DNA of 64,000 nt, taken from NCBI GenBank assembly GCA_002427885.1, contig DIZI01000041.1, positions 230,603 to 294,602 on the forward strand. Direction: 5' to 3'. The stretch is from Paludibacter sp. UBA6032 (lineage in GTDB: Bacteria > Bacteroidota > Bacteroidia > Bacteroidales > Paludibacteraceae). Of this stretch, positions 26,670 through 35,140 are shown piece after piece (position 1 is the first letter of the stretch; every line of letters starts with the position of its first letter). Under the pieces are notes generated by a model, which worked only from the letters and a program-made list of their open reading frames with translations, did not search any database and had not been told where the DNA came from. Position numbers and translations under genes: made by a program.

Positions 26670-27059
26670 TTATACTCTTCTCCTTTTTGGAGGACGACAA
26701 CCATTGTGTGGTAGTGGTGTAACGTCAACTATTTCGGTTACTTCGATGCCAGCACCGTGTATGGTACGAATAGCTGATTCACGACCATTCCCCGGTCCTT
26801 TCACGTAGGCTTTTACTTTTTTCAAACCTAAATCTAATGCCACTTTTGAACAATCCTGAGCCGCCATCTGGGCAGCATAGGGAGTGTTTTTCTTTGAGCC
26901 GCGGAATCCCATCTTACCGGCTGATGACCAGGAAATAACCTGACCACTTCCATTTGCAAGTGTAACAATGATGTTATTAAAAGAAGAATGTACGTGCAAT
27001 TGACCTACACCGTCTACTTTTACGACTCTTTTTTTGGCTGCAACTGTTTTCTTTGCCAT
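26670..27059 (-). CDS. rpsK: Small-subunit ribosomal protein uS11
   Basis: Platform protein of the 30S subunit. 129 residues with a Lys/Val-rich N-terminus, then VHSSFNNIIVTLAN, WSSAGKMGFRGSKKNTPYAAQ, VKGPGNGRESAIR and the conserved tail DVTPLPHNGCRPPKRRRV. Located between rpsM and rpsD. Confidence 0.98.
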   Translation of the reverse strand: MAKKTVAAKKRVVKVDGVGQLHVHSSFNNIIVTLANGSGQVISWSSAGKMGFRGSKKNTPYAAQMAAQDCSKVALDLGLKKVKAYVKGPGNGRESAIRTIHGAGIEVTEIVDVTPLPHNGCRPPKRRRV

Positions 27060-27112
27060 ATTAATTGATAATTATTTTGCTTTTTTCTAAAATTCGCAAA
27101 CAGTTAATAACA

Positions 27113-27493
27113 TTATTTAGTTGCCTTTTTCTTGTTAGCAACTGTTTTCTTTTTACCTTTACGTGTACGGGCGTTATTCTTCGTACTCTGACCTCTCAAT
27201 GGAAGACCGATACGGTGGCGAACACCGCGGTAGCAACCGATATCCATCAAACGCTTGATGTTCGTTTGTACCTCTGAGCGAAGGTCACCCTCCACTTTGA
27301 ATCCCGCTCCAATGATTTCGCGGATCTTAGATGCTTGGTCGTCTGTCCAATCTTTCACTTTGATGTTGATATCAACACCGGCAGTTTCTAAAATCTTTTT
27401 TGCACTATTGCGACCTATTCCGTAGATATAAGTCAATCCAACTTCTCCTCTTTTGTTTTGAGGTAAATCTACTCCGACAATTCTTATAGCCAT
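27113..27493 (-). CDS. rpsM: Small-subunit ribosomal protein uS13
   Basis: 30S head protein contacting the 50S subunit and the P-site tRNA. 126 residues: MAIRIVGVDLPQNKRGEVGL, YIYGIGRNSAKKILE, RHRIGLPLRGQSTKNNARTRKGKKKTVA in parts. The basic C-terminal tail is as expected. Follows rpmJ by 27 bases. Confidence 0.98.
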   Translation of the reverse strand: MAIRIVGVDLPQNKRGEVGLTYIYGIGRNSAKKILETAGVDINIKVKDWTDDQASKIREIIGAGFKVEGDLRSEVQTNIKRLMDIGCYRGVRHRIGLPLRGQSTKNNARTRKGKKKTVANKKKATK

Positions 27494-27520
27494 AAACTTA
27501 TTTTTTCAAAAAATAAATAA

Positions 27521-27637
27521 TTAACCCTGACGTTGTTTAAACTTAGGATTTTTTTTGTTGATTACGTACAAGCGACCTTTTCTCCGCACGATCTTGCAAT
27601 CGTCGGTGCGCTTCTTTACAGATGCTCTTACTTTCAT
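27521..27637 (-). CDS. rpmJ: Large-subunit ribosomal protein bL36 (zinc-free form)
   Basis: 38 residues beginning MKVRASVKKRTDDCKIVRRK and ending KFKQRQG. The start is the ATG at 27637; the frame is open further up, but that would overlap infA. The four zinc ligands of classical bL36 (Cys11, Cys14, Cys27, His at about 33) are reduced to Cys14 alone, the others being Thr, Asn and Phe. It is therefore the C-minus, zinc-independent type. Lies between infA and rpsM as usual. Confidence 0.96.
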   Translation of the reverse strand: MKVRASVKKRTDDCKIVRRKGRLYVINKKNPKFKQRQG

Positions 27638-27653
27638 GGGAAAATATTTAATA

Positions 27654-27872
27654 TTATTTGTATCTAAAAGAAATTCTTCCTTTTGACAAGTCATAAGGTG
27701 ACATTTCAACTTTCACTTTATCTCCTGTCAAAATCTTTATATAATGCATACGCATTTTACCGGATATATGAGCGGTTATAACGTGTCCGTTTTCCAATTC
27801 TACACGAAACATGGCATTCGATAATGCTTCGATTATCTTTCCATCTTGTTCGATTGCTGTTTGTTTGGCCAT
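27654..27872 (-). CDS. infA: Translation initiation factor IF-1
   Basis: Binds the 30S A-site during initiation. A 72-residue OB-fold protein: MAKQTAIEQDGKIIEALSNA, FRVELENGHVITAHISGKMR, ILTGDKVKVEMSPYDLSKGR. Length and sequence are typical. Only three bases separate the map stop from its start. Confidence 0.98.
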   Translation of the reverse strand: MAKQTAIEQDGKIIEALSNAMFRVELENGHVITAHISGKMRMHYIKILTGDKVKVEMSPYDLSKGRISFRYK

Positions 27873-27875
27873 AAA

Positions 27876-28661
27876 TCAGATTGCTTTGTCTCCTAAAATT
27901 TGTTCTATATATTCAAAACTCGATAATATATCGGCTTTACCACGACGAATGGCTATTGAATGTTCGAAATGAGCAGAAGGTTTCCGGTCTAATGTCCGGG
28001 TAGTCCAACCATCATTTTCGAATACCAGATTACGTGTTCCAAGGTTAATCATAGGCTCAATGGCAATTGTCATTCCAGCCTTAAGCATGATACCATTTCC
28101 CTTTCTTCCGTAATTCGGAACTTCAGGTGCTTCGTGCAATTTGCGTCCGACACCATGTCCGATCATTTCACGAACCACTGAATAACCCCGCTCTTCGCAA
28201 TAACTTTGGACAGCATAACCGACATCCCCAAGTCTATGACCTTCTTCTGCCTGTTCAATGCCTTTGTACAAAGACTCTTTGGTCGTGCGCAACAAATCAA
28301 TAATTTCAGGTTTTACATTTCCTACACAAAAAGTATAAGCAGAATCACCATGAAAACCATTAATATATGCACCACAGTCAACCGATATAACATCTCCATC
28401 TTCCAGAAAAACTTTGTCAGATGGAATTCCGTGTACAACCTGTTCGTTAATTGAAGTACAAATAGATTTAGGGAAGCCACCATATCCGAGAAAACCCGGT
28501 ACAGCTCCATTATCCCTTATAAATTCTTCGGCTACTTTATCTAACTGCTCGGTGCTTACGCCCGGAGCAATCAGTTTCGCCATCTCAGCTAACGTTTTAG
28601 CCACTATTTGATTACTAATACGAAGGTATTCAATTTCTTCGTCCGATTTTAAAAAAATCAT
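27876..28661 (-). CDS. map: Type I methionine aminopeptidase
   Basis: Removes the initiator Met from nascent proteins. The 261-residue pita-bread fold keeps all metal ligands: the two Asp in VDCGAYINGFHGDSAYTF, the His in MIGHGVGRKLHEAP, the Glu in AIEPMINLG and the final Glu in FEHSIAIRRG. His in VVHGIPSD is the conserved substrate-side histidine. It is placed directly between secY and infA, without adk, an arrangement common in Bacteroidota. Confidence 0.97.
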   Translation of the reverse strand: MIFLKSDEEIEYLRISNQIVAKTLAEMAKLIAPGVSTEQLDKVAEEFIRDNGAVPGFLGYGGFPKSICTSINEQVVHGIPSDKVFLEDGDVISVDCGAYINGFHGDSAYTFCVGNVKPEIIDLLRTTKESLYKGIEQAEEGHRLGDVGYAVQSYCEERGYSVVREMIGHGVGRKLHEAPEVPNYGRKGNGIMLKAGMTIAIEPMINLGTRNLVFENDGWTTRTLDRKPSAHFEHSIAIRRGKADILSSFEYIEQILGDKAI

Positions 28662-28672
28662 TCTTATTGTGT

Positions 28673-30016
28673 TTAGTAGGCAGAAGCACCACCTGAACGT
28701 CCTTTTATCCTTCCTGATTTCAATAAACCATCGTAATGACGCATCAACAAGTGACTTTCAATTTGTTGAAGTGTGTCAAGAACAACTGCCACCAAGATCA
28801 ACAGGGAAGTTCCCCCGAAAAATTGTGCAAATCCCTGATTAATGCCCAGTATCTGTGCAAAAGCGGGCATAATAGCTATAATAGCTAAGAAAATCGAACC
28901 AGGCAACGTAATACGCGACATGATCAAATCCAAATATTCAGCAGTCCGTTTACCGGGCTTAATTCCGGGAATAAAACCATTATTACGTTTCATTTCTTCA
29001 GCCATTTGAGTCGGATTGATAGTGATAGCCGTATAGAAATACGTAAACACTACAATCAAAAGCCCGAAAACAAAGTTATACCAAAAACTTTTATTATCCA
29101 TGAATGCACCTATAAAACCACTAACAGCTTCCGAATGTGCAAATCCGGCTAAAGTAAGAGGAATAAACATAATAGCCTGAGCAAAAATGATAGGCATTAC
29201 ACCAGCTGCATTAATTTTTAACGGAATATATTGACGAACACCACCGTATTGTTTATTTCCAACAATTCTCTTTGCATATTGTACGGGGATTTTACGGGTT
29301 CCCTGAACCAACATGATAGAAGCAGCTATAACCAATAACAAAACGATAAGCTCACCAATAAACATCACCAAACCTCCACCTGAATCAGTTAATCTAGAGG
29401 CAAATTCTTTGATTACTGCACCCGGGAAACGCGATATAATACCAATCAGAATGATAAATGAAATACCATTTCCAATCCCTTTATCGGTAATACGTTCACC
29501 AAGCCACATCACAAACATGCTTCCTCCGCATAAAATCAGGGTTGAAGTCAGCGTAAACATAAATCCACTTGGAACTGCAGAACCGGCTTGCGCCAACTGT
29601 ACACTTAAGTTAATCAAATACGAGGGACCTTGTAGCAACAAAATGGCTACAGTCAGGTAACGGGTAAATTGATTCATCTTGCGTGTTCCGCTCTCACCTT
29701 CACGTTGCAACTTTTGAAAATAAGGAACAGCTATAGTTAACAGCTGAATTACAATAGAAGCCGAGATATAGGGCATAATACCCAAAGCAAAAACCGAAGC
29801 ATTTGCAAAAGCACCACCCGAAAACATATCCAATAACGCAAGTAAACCACCGCTTGTCTGAGATTTTAACGCAGACAAAGCATTTGGATCAATACCAGGT
29901 AAAACTACATAAGAACCAAAGCGATAAATCATTACTAATAAAGTGGTAGTCAAAAGCCGACTACGAAGATCTTCAATCTTCCAGATATTTGTGATTGTCT
30001 CAATGAGTTTCTTCAT
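28673..30016 (-). CDS. secY: Protein translocase subunit SecY
   Basis: Central pore of the Sec translocon. 447 residues with ten predicted transmembrane helices. It opens with MKKLIETITNIWKIEDLRSR and has the plug region GGLLALLDMFSGGAFANASVFALGIMPYISASI in sections. Later come MWLGERITDKGIGNGIS, cytoplasmic loop KIPVQYAKRI and QGFAQFFGGTSLLILVAVVLDT near the end. Four bases after rplO. Also the entry route for the T9SS cargo encoded nearby. Confidence 0.98.
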   Translation of the reverse strand: MKKLIETITNIWKIEDLRSRLLTTTLLVMIYRFGSYVVLPGIDPNALSALKSQTSGGLLALLDMFSGGAFANASVFALGIMPYISASIVIQLLTIAVPYFQKLQREGESGTRKMNQFTRYLTVAILLLQGPSYLINLSVQLAQAGSAVPSGFMFTLTSTLILCGGSMFVMWLGERITDKGIGNGISFIILIGIISRFPGAVIKEFASRLTDSGGGLVMFIGELIVLLLVIAASIMLVQGTRKIPVQYAKRIVGNKQYGGVRQYIPLKINAAGVMPIIFAQAIMFIPLTLAGFAHSEAVSGFIGAFMDNKSFWYNFVFGLLIVVFTYFYTAITINPTQMAEEMKRNNGFIPGIKPGKRTAEYLDLIMSRITLPGSIFLAIIAIMPAFAQILGINQGFAQFFGGTSLLILVAVVLDTLQQIESHLLMRHYDGLLKSGRIKGRSGGASAY

Positions 30017-30020
30017 GCCA

Positions 30021-30467
30021 TTAAATTTTTACGACTGTTCCACCTGCTGCAACAATTGCATCTTCAGCTGATTTCGAAAAACCATTTGCTTCAACTTCAA
30101 TTTTCACAGTTAACACTCCTTTCCCTAAAATCTTAACTAATTCGGTTTTAGAAACAAATCCTGCTTCTTTCAAATCGCTAATACTAATTTTAGTAAGGTT
30201 TTTACTTTGTGCAAGCAGTTGTAAAGTATCTATATTGATAGCTTTATATTCTACACGATTAATATTTTTAAAACCAAATTTTGGCAAACGGCGTTGGATA
30301 GGCATTTGACCACCTTCAAAACCAACTTTTTTCGAGTATCCAGAACGTGATTTTTGTCCTTTGTGCCCTTTTGTAGAGGTTCCTCCTAATCCTGAACCGG
30401 TACCACGACCAATTCTTTTTCTGGTTTGTGTAGAACCTACTGCAGGGGTTAAATTACTTAAATTCAT
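30021..30467 (-). CDS. rplO: Large-subunit ribosomal protein uL15
   Basis: 148 residues. The glycine-rich basic N-terminus (GRGTGSGLGGTSTKGHKGQKSR) is typical of uL15, followed by FEGGQMPIQRRLPKFGF and a globular C-terminal domain. It is located between rpmD and secY. Confidence 0.98.
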   Translation of the reverse strand: MNLSNLTPAVGSTQTRKRIGRGTGSGLGGTSTKGHKGQKSRSGYSKKVGFEGGQMPIQRRLPKFGFKNINRVEYKAINIDTLQLLAQSKNLTKISISDLKEAGFVSKTELVKILGKGVLTVKIEVEANGFSKSAEDAIVAAGGTVVKI

Positions 30468-30499
30468 ATCTTATTTTTTAATAGATTCAAAGAATAATA

Positions 30500-30676
30500 C
30501 TATTTGATAATTTCAACCAGATGATGCACTTTTGCTACCATTCCCAATATTTGGGGAGTTGCTTCGTGTTCAACTACGGCATTCATTTTTTTCAAACCCA
30601 GGGCTTCTAAAGTCAGTTTCTGAACATTAGGACATTTGATTTTACTTCTTACCTGTTTAATTTTTATTGTTGCCAT
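30500..30676 (-). CDS. rpmD: Large-subunit ribosomal protein uL30
   Basis: 58-residue protein found by translating the gap between rplO and rpsE: MATIKIKQVRSKIKCPNVQK at the start, LTLEALGLKKMNAVVEHE in the middle, VHHLVEIIK at the end, stop TAG at 30500-30502. It matches uL30 in length and key residues. Ten bases separate it from rpsE. Confidence 0.96.
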   Translation of the reverse strand: MATIKIKQVRSKIKCPNVQKLTLEALGLKKMNAVVEHEATPQILGMVAKVHHLVEIIK

Positions 30677-30686
30677 AATTTACTTT

Positions 30687-31205
30687 TTATCCGTTAAACA
30701 CTGTATCTAATGAAACACCTCTGTTTTGAGCTACCATATGAGCATCACGCATTTCACCTAATGCTACGATAGTAGCTTTTACCAAATTGTGAGGATTCGA
30801 TGAGCCTTTTGATTTTGCCAATACATCAGTAATTCCAACACTTTCGAGTACCGCACGCATAGCACCACCTGCCTTCACTCCTGTACCATGCGATGCAGGA
30901 CTAATAAAAACCTGGGCTCCGCCAAATTTTGAAACCTGAGCGTGAGGAATTGTTCCATTGTGAACAGGTACTTTAATCAGGTTCTTCTTTGCAGCTTCAG
31001 TTCCTTTAGCGATAGCAGCGGTAACTTCACCGGCTTTACCTAGTCCCCAACCTACTATTCCATCTTCATTTCCAACAACAACGATTGCCGAGAAGCTGAA
31101 TGTACGTCCACCTTTGGTAACTTTCGTTACACGATTGATGGCTACCAATCGGTCTTTCAATTCTAAATCGTTGGTCGATTTTACTTTGTTCATATTTGTT
31201 GCCAT
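30687..31205 (-). CDS. rpsE: Small-subunit ribosomal protein uS5
   Basis: 172 residues. The N-terminal dsRBD-like part is LKDRLVAINRVTKVTKGGR and FSAIVVVGNEDGIVGWGLGKAGEV. The GTIPHAQVSKFGGAQVFISPA and GVKAGGAMRAVLESVGI motifs follow. Typical uS5 involved in decoding fidelity. Six bases after rplR. Confidence 0.98.
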   Translation of the reverse strand: MATNMNKVKSTNDLELKDRLVAINRVTKVTKGGRTFSFSAIVVVGNEDGIVGWGLGKAGEVTAAIAKGTEAAKKNLIKVPVHNGTIPHAQVSKFGGAQVFISPASHGTGVKAGGAMRAVLESVGITDVLAKSKGSSNPHNLVKATIVALGEMRDAHMVAQNRGVSLDTVFNG

Positions 31206-31211
31206 ACCTGA

Positions 31212-31556
31212 TTAAAATTTAAGGCCTGCTTCGCGAGCGGCGTCAGCTAATTGTTTAATTCTACCGTGATATAAATAACCGTTACGGTCAAATACCACTT
31301 CTGTAATTCCGGCTTCCTGAGCAACTTTAGCTACTAAAGCGCCTACTTTTGCAGCTTGCTCTGTTTTTGATACTTTATCTTTCAAACCCAATGACGATGC
31401 TGCAGCTACAGTCACTCCGTTTACGTCATCAATAAGTTGAGCATAAATCTGAGTATTACTTCTGAATACAGTCATACGTGGTTTTTGAGCAGTTCCGTTA
31501 ATTCTGTGACGGATATGTGCTTTTATTCTTGTTCTTCTATCTAAATTTGTTGTCAT
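31212..31556 (-). CDS. rplR: Large-subunit ribosomal protein uL18
   Basis: 5S rRNA-binding protein. 114 residues: RRTRIKAHIRHRINGTAQKP, RMTVFRSNTQIYAQLIDD and the C-terminal FDRNGYLYHGRIKQLADAAREAGL in parts. Normal length and position between rplF and rpsE. Confidence 0.98.
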   Translation of the reverse strand: MTTNLDRRTRIKAHIRHRINGTAQKPRMTVFRSNTQIYAQLIDDVNGVTVAAASSLGLKDKVSKTEQAAKVGALVAKVAQEAGITEVVFDRNGYLYHGRIKQLADAAREAGLKF

Positions 31557-31577
31557 AATTTCACAAGTTTACGTAAA

Positions 31578-32129
31578 TTATTTACCAGCAGATTTACCTG
31601 CTTTGCGGCGAAGTACTTCACCCGCGAATTTAACACCTTTTCCTTTATATGGTTCCGGCTTACGGAATGAACGAATCTTTGCACAAACCTGACCAATCAA
31701 TTGTTTGTCGCAACATTCCAAAATTAAAACCGGGTTTTGATTCCGTTCGCTCTTGGTTTCGATCTTAATAATATCGGGTAAACTCATAAATATATTGTGA
31801 GTATAACCTAATGCAAACTCCAGGGTTTGTCCCTGGTTTGATACACGATAACCAACTCCGACCAGTTCCATTGTTTTTTTGTAACCTTCTGAAACTCCTA
31901 CAACCATGTTGCTTATCAGTGAACGGTACAAACCATGAAATGAACGGCTTTGTTTTTCGTCGTTTTGACGGGTTACATGACAAATACCATCTTCAACTGT
32001 GACTACAACATTTGGATTGATTTCCTGAGTCAAAACTCCTTTTGGACCTTTTACGGTTACTAACGCATCCTTCACAGTAATTGTAACTCCTGCCGGCACG
32101 TTTATGGGTAATTTTCCTATTCTTGACAT
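31578..32129 (-). CDS. rplF: Large-subunit ribosomal protein uL6
   Basis: 183 residues of two related domains: MSRIGKLPINVPAGVTITV at the start, GLYRSLISNMVVGVSEGYKK, and the conserved C-terminal RKPEPYKGKGVKFAGE followed by VLRRKAGKSAGK. Located near the sarcin-ricin loop in the ribosome. It follows rpsH by 18 bases. Confidence 0.98.
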   Translation of the reverse strand: MSRIGKLPINVPAGVTITVKDALVTVKGPKGVLTQEINPNVVVTVEDGICHVTRQNDEKQSRSFHGLYRSLISNMVVGVSEGYKKTMELVGVGYRVSNQGQTLEFALGYTHNIFMSLPDIIKIETKSERNQNPVLILECCDKQLIGQVCAKIRSFRKPEPYKGKGVKFAGEVLRRKAGKSAGK

Positions 32130-32147
32130 ATTACTTTCCTCTTTCTT

Positions 32148-32543
32148 TTAATAAATGTAACACAATACTTCGCCACCCACATTCAAGTCAAGCGCCTCTT
32201 TGTTAGTCATTACTCCTTTAGAAGTAGAAAGAATAGCAATACCCAGACCGTTCAATACGCGTGGCATATCTTTATGTCCTACATATTGACGAAGACCGGG
32301 AGTCGAAACTCTGATCAATTTTTTAATCGAGCTAACCTTGTTAACCTGATCGTACTTTAAGGCAATCTTAATGGTGCCTTGTGGACCTTCTTCTACAAAT
32401 TTGTAGTTGAGGATATAGCCTTTTTCATGCAATATCCGGGTCATTTCTTTTTTCAAATTCGACGCTGGAACTTCCACAACACGGTGGTTTGCTTTGATAG
32501 CGTTCCGCAGTCTCGTAAGATAATCTGCTATTGGATCTGTCAT
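32148..32543 (-). CDS. rpsH: Small-subunit ribosomal protein uS8
   Basis: 131 residues: MTDPIADYLTRLRNAIKANH, the RVSTPGLRQYVG region and the signature GLGIAILSTSKGVMTNKEA, ending GGEVLCYIY. Binds central-domain 16S rRNA; in other bacteria it regulates the spc operon. The gap from rpsN is 127 bases and contains a perfect inverted repeat. Confidence 0.98.
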   Translation of the reverse strand: MTDPIADYLTRLRNAIKANHRVVEVPASNLKKEMTRILHEKGYILNYKFVEEGPQGTIKIALKYDQVNKVSSIKKLIRVSTPGLRQYVGHKDMPRVLNGLGIAILSTSKGVMTNKEALDLNVGGEVLCYIY

Positions 32544-32610
32544 ATTATTGTTTTTAAATTGATCCCGAATGCCAGGACAATATTTAATAATTTACTATTG
32601 AATTATTTAC

Positions 32611-32652
32611 AATTTACCATTTACACACTATCTGAATAGTAAATGGTAAATT
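32611..32652. repeat. Perfect 14-bp inverted repeat between rpsN and rpsH
   Basis: AATTTACCATTTAC / GTAAATGGTAAATT with a 14-base loop, plus one more AAATGGTAAAT unit at 32656-32666. Very AT-rich. It lies inside the ribosomal operon where most gaps are under 30 bases. Confidence 0.75.
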
Positions 32653-32670
32653 AATAAATGGTAAATGCTT

Positions 32671-32940
32671 TTACCAACTTGCTTTTCTAACTCCCGGGAT
32701 TAAACCGTTTGATGCCATTTCACGGAACTGAATACGTGAGATACCAAACTGACGGATATAACCTTTTGGACGACCGGTGATTTTGCAACGGTTGTGCAAC
32801 CGTACCGGAGAAGCGTTCTTAGGAATCGATTGAAGGGCTTCGTAATTGCCTTCTGCGATATATTTTGCACGTTTCTCGGCGTACTTAGCAACCATTTTGG
32901 CTCTTTTCACCTCGCGGGCTTTCATTGATTCTTTTGCCAT
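32671..32940 (-). CDS. rpsN: Small-subunit ribosomal protein uS14 (zinc-free form)
   Basis: 89 residues, the longer zinc-independent type. MAKESMKAREVKRAKMVAKY at the N-terminus, RLHNRCKITGRPKGYIRQFG and the terminal GLIPGVRKASW. The CxxC pairs of the short zinc form are absent (a single Cys in RCKITG). Thirteen bases after rplE. Confidence 0.98.
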   Translation of the reverse strand: MAKESMKAREVKRAKMVAKYAEKRAKYIAEGNYEALQSIPKNASPVRLHNRCKITGRPKGYIRQFGISRIQFREMASNGLIPGVRKASW

Positions 32941-32952
32941 TGTAAGTCTAAA

Positions 32953-33498
32953 TTAGTTTTTTTTGAATGGTAATCCAAATTCTTTCAACAATGCGTAGCC
33001 TTCTTCATCGGTTGCTGCAGTTGTTACAAATGTAATGTTCATTCCCAATAAGCGGGTCAGACCATCAATATTGATTTCGGGGAAAATGATTTGCTCTTGA
33101 ATACCCAGGGTATAATTACCATGTCCATCCAATTTATTTGCAATTCCCTTGAAGTCACGCATACGGGGTAAAGCCACACGTACCAGTCTTTCAAGAAATT
33201 CATACATCCGGTCTCCACGTAACGTAACATGAACACCGATAGGCATTTTCTTACGTAATTTGAAATTGGAAATATCTTTCTTAGAAAGTGAAGCGACTGC
33301 TTTTTGTCCTGTAATAGTTGTCATTTCGTTGATAGCTACTTCGATAATCTTTTTATCGGCAACAGCGATTCCAAGTCCCTGATTCAGAACAATTTTCTCG
33401 AGTTTTGGTGATTGCATTACTGAGCTGTAACCAAATTCTTTCATTAAGATCGGAACGATACGTTCACTATAATCTTGTTTTAAACTTGCTGTGTTCAT
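32953..33498 (-). CDS. rplE: Large-subunit ribosomal protein uL5
   Basis: 5S rRNA and P-site tRNA contact protein of 181 residues. It shows EKIVLNQGLGIAVADKK, ITGQKAVASLSKKDISNFKLR in parts, MPIGVHVTLRG, MRDFKGI and the GIQEQIIFPEINID motif. Start at 33498, two bases from the rplX stop. Confidence 0.98.
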   Translation of the reverse strand: MNTASLKQDYSERIVPILMKEFGYSSVMQSPKLEKIVLNQGLGIAVADKKIIEVAINEMTTITGQKAVASLSKKDISNFKLRKKMPIGVHVTLRGDRMYEFLERLVRVALPRMRDFKGIANKLDGHGNYTLGIQEQIIFPEINIDGLTRLLGMNITFVTTAATDEEGYALLKEFGLPFKKN

Positions 33499-33500
33499 TC

Positions 33501-33812
33501 TTAAATTTCCTCTCCTGATTTTAAAGAAACCCGCACCAATTTACCATCTGCATTCAATTTGCGACCTACACGAACGGGTTTGCCGTTCTCAACAGGATTC
33601 AAATTTGAAATATGTATCGTTGCTTCTTTCTTGATTATACCTCCCTGAGGACTTTTCGCGTTAGGCTTGGTGCTCTTTGACACCAAATTAACACCTTCTA
33701 CAATGGCGCGTCTGTCTTTCACAAGAACTTCTAACACGCGACCGGTTTTGCCTTTGTCAACTCCGGTATTAACGTAAACGGTATCTCCTTTTTTTATGTG
33801 TAATTTACTCAT
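33501..33812 (-). CDS. rplX: Large-subunit ribosomal protein uL24
   Basis: 103 residues from the second of two adjacent ATGs (MSKLHIKKGDTVYVNTG); the ATG at 33815 would add one Met. KOW motif IKKGDTVYVNTGVDKGKTGRVLEV, then VEGVNLVSKSTKPNAKSPQG, a conserved uL24 stretch, in parts. An assembly initiator of the 50S subunit. Confidence 0.97.
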   Translation of the reverse strand: MSKLHIKKGDTVYVNTGVDKGKTGRVLEVLVKDRRAIVEGVNLVSKSTKPNAKSPQGGIIKKEATIHISNLNPVENGKPVRVGRKLNADGKLVRVSLKSGEEI

Positions 33813-33833
33813 CACTATATTGTTTTTCGAAGA

Positions 33834-34199
33834 TTAAAGCACTTCAGGTGCAAGTGAAATGATTTTCATATTGGTAGCACGCAATTCACGGGCTACAGGG
33901 CCGAAAATACGGCTTCCGCGGATTTCACCTGCAGTATTTAACAATACGCATGCGTTATCATCGAAACGAATATAAGATCCGTCAGCACGACGAACTTCCT
34001 TTTTTGTACGTACGATAACTGCTTTTGAGACAATACCTTTTTTAATGTCACCTGAAGGTATTACACTTTTCACGGCAACAACGATAATATCGCCCAGGGT
34101 AGCGTAACGTTTGCTGGTTCCTCCCAATACCCGAATACAGAGGCATGTTTTTGCTCCACTGTTATCGGCTACTATGAGTCTTGATTCTTGTTGTATCAT
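33834..34199 (-). CDS. rplN: Large-subunit ribosomal protein uL14
   Basis: 121 residues: MIQQESRLIVADNSGAKTCL, VLGGTSKRYATLGDIIVVAVK, AVIVRTKKEVRRADGSYIRF and the C-terminal RGSRIFGPVARELR. Sits at the subunit interface. Two bases after rpsQ, a tight coupling. Confidence 0.98.
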   Translation of the reverse strand: MIQQESRLIVADNSGAKTCLCIRVLGGTSKRYATLGDIIVVAVKSVIPSGDIKKGIVSKAVIVRTKKEVRRADGSYIRFDDNACVLLNTAGEIRGSRIFGPVARELRATNMKIISLAPEVL

Positions 34200-34201
34200 A
34201 A

Positions 34202-34459
34202 TTACTTAACTCTTTCGATAATTTCGGTTAATCTCCATCTTTTTAGTTTACTCAGCGGGCGGGTTTCCATAATGCGAACAGTGTCACCAATGTTGCAATC
34301 GTTTTTCTCGTCATGAGCATGATATTTCTTTGTTTTATTTACGAATTTTCCGTAAATAGGGTGTTTCTCTTTCCATTTTACAGCAATAGTAATGGTTTTT
34401 TCCATTTTGTTACTGAAAACGACGCCCGTTCTTTCTTTTCTTAAATTTCTTGTTTCCAT
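34202..34459 (-). CDS. rpsQ: Small-subunit ribosomal protein uS17
   Basis: 85-residue OB-fold protein: RKERTGVVFSNKMEKTITIA, HPIYGKFVNKTKKYHAHDE and GDTVRIMETRPLSKLKRWRL. Typical. It lies between rpmC and rplN. Confidence 0.98.
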   Translation of the reverse strand: METRNLRKERTGVVFSNKMEKTITIAVKWKEKHPIYGKFVNKTKKYHAHDEKNDCNIGDTVRIMETRPLSKLKRWRLTEIIERVK

Positions 34460-34471
34460 CAGGGTCTGATT

Positions 34472-34666
34472 TTATTTATTTATTTCTCTCTGACGTAACT
34501 CAGTGGCAAGACGGGCAACAGTTCTACGAACCTCCTTGATTTGCAACGGATTGTCAAGAGGAGAAATGGCGTGATTCAATTTTAAACGGCTCAGATGATC
34601 TTTTTCAACATCCATGCGTTCCAGAATCTCTTTGTTATTTAATTCTTTTATTTCTCTTGTTTTCAT
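34472..34666 (-). CDS. rpmC: Large-subunit ribosomal protein uL29
   Basis: 64-residue two-helix protein at the exit tunnel. MKTREIKELNNKEILERMD, then LKLNHAISPLDNPLQIKEVR and RRTVARLATELRQREI. Five bases after rplP. Confidence 0.97.
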   Translation of the reverse strand: MKTREIKELNNKEILERMDVEKDHLSRLKLNHAISPLDNPLQIKEVRRTVARLATELRQREINK

Positions 34667-34671
34667 ATTCC

Positions 34672-35106
34672 TTACACGTTTACAGAGGTTGAATCATAAT
34701 CTCGTCTTACTACAAATTTTGTAGTTACGGGTAGTTTTTGAGCAGCTAAACGCAATGCTTCTTTAGCTATTTCAAAGGATACGCCTTCCACTTCGAACAA
34801 CATACGTCCCGGTGTGATAGGAGCCACGAAACCTTCGGGAGCACCTTTACCTTTACCCATACGTACTTCGGCAGGCTTTTTTGTAATCGGTTTATCCGGG
34901 AATACTCTAATCCAGATTTGACCTTGTCTTTGCATATAACGGGTTACAGCAATACGGGCGGCTTCAATTTGACGACCAGTTAACCATTTCGATTCTAACG
35001 ATTTTATTCCAAAAGATCCAAATGCCAACTGATTACCTCTTTGGGCATTTCCTTTCATGCGCCCCTTCTGCTGTCTCCTGAACTTTGTTTTTTTAGGTTG
35101 TAACAT
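34672..35106 (-). CDS. rplP: Large-subunit ribosomal protein uL16
   Basis: 144 residues: MLQPKKTKFRRQQKGRMKGN, the GSFGIKSLESKWLTGRQIEAAR stretch in parts, RMGKGKGAPEGFVAPI and the LRLAAQKLPVTTKFVVR end. Organises the peptidyl-transferase and A-site region. 34 bases after rpsC. Confidence 0.98.
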   Translation of the reverse strand: MLQPKKTKFRRQQKGRMKGNAQRGNQLAFGSFGIKSLESKWLTGRQIEAARIAVTRYMQRQGQIWIRVFPDKPITKKPAEVRMGKGKGAPEGFVAPITPGRMLFEVEGVSFEIAKEALRLAAQKLPVTTKFVVRRDYDSTSVNV

Positions 35107-35140
35107 AATATTTCCTTAAATCAAATTCATTAATAACAGT

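Noticed and set aside
26528..26728. 66-codon frame in the rpsK-rpsD gap
   Set aside because: Overlaps the rpsK end in another frame and resembles no protein; the gap is better left as leader or spacer.
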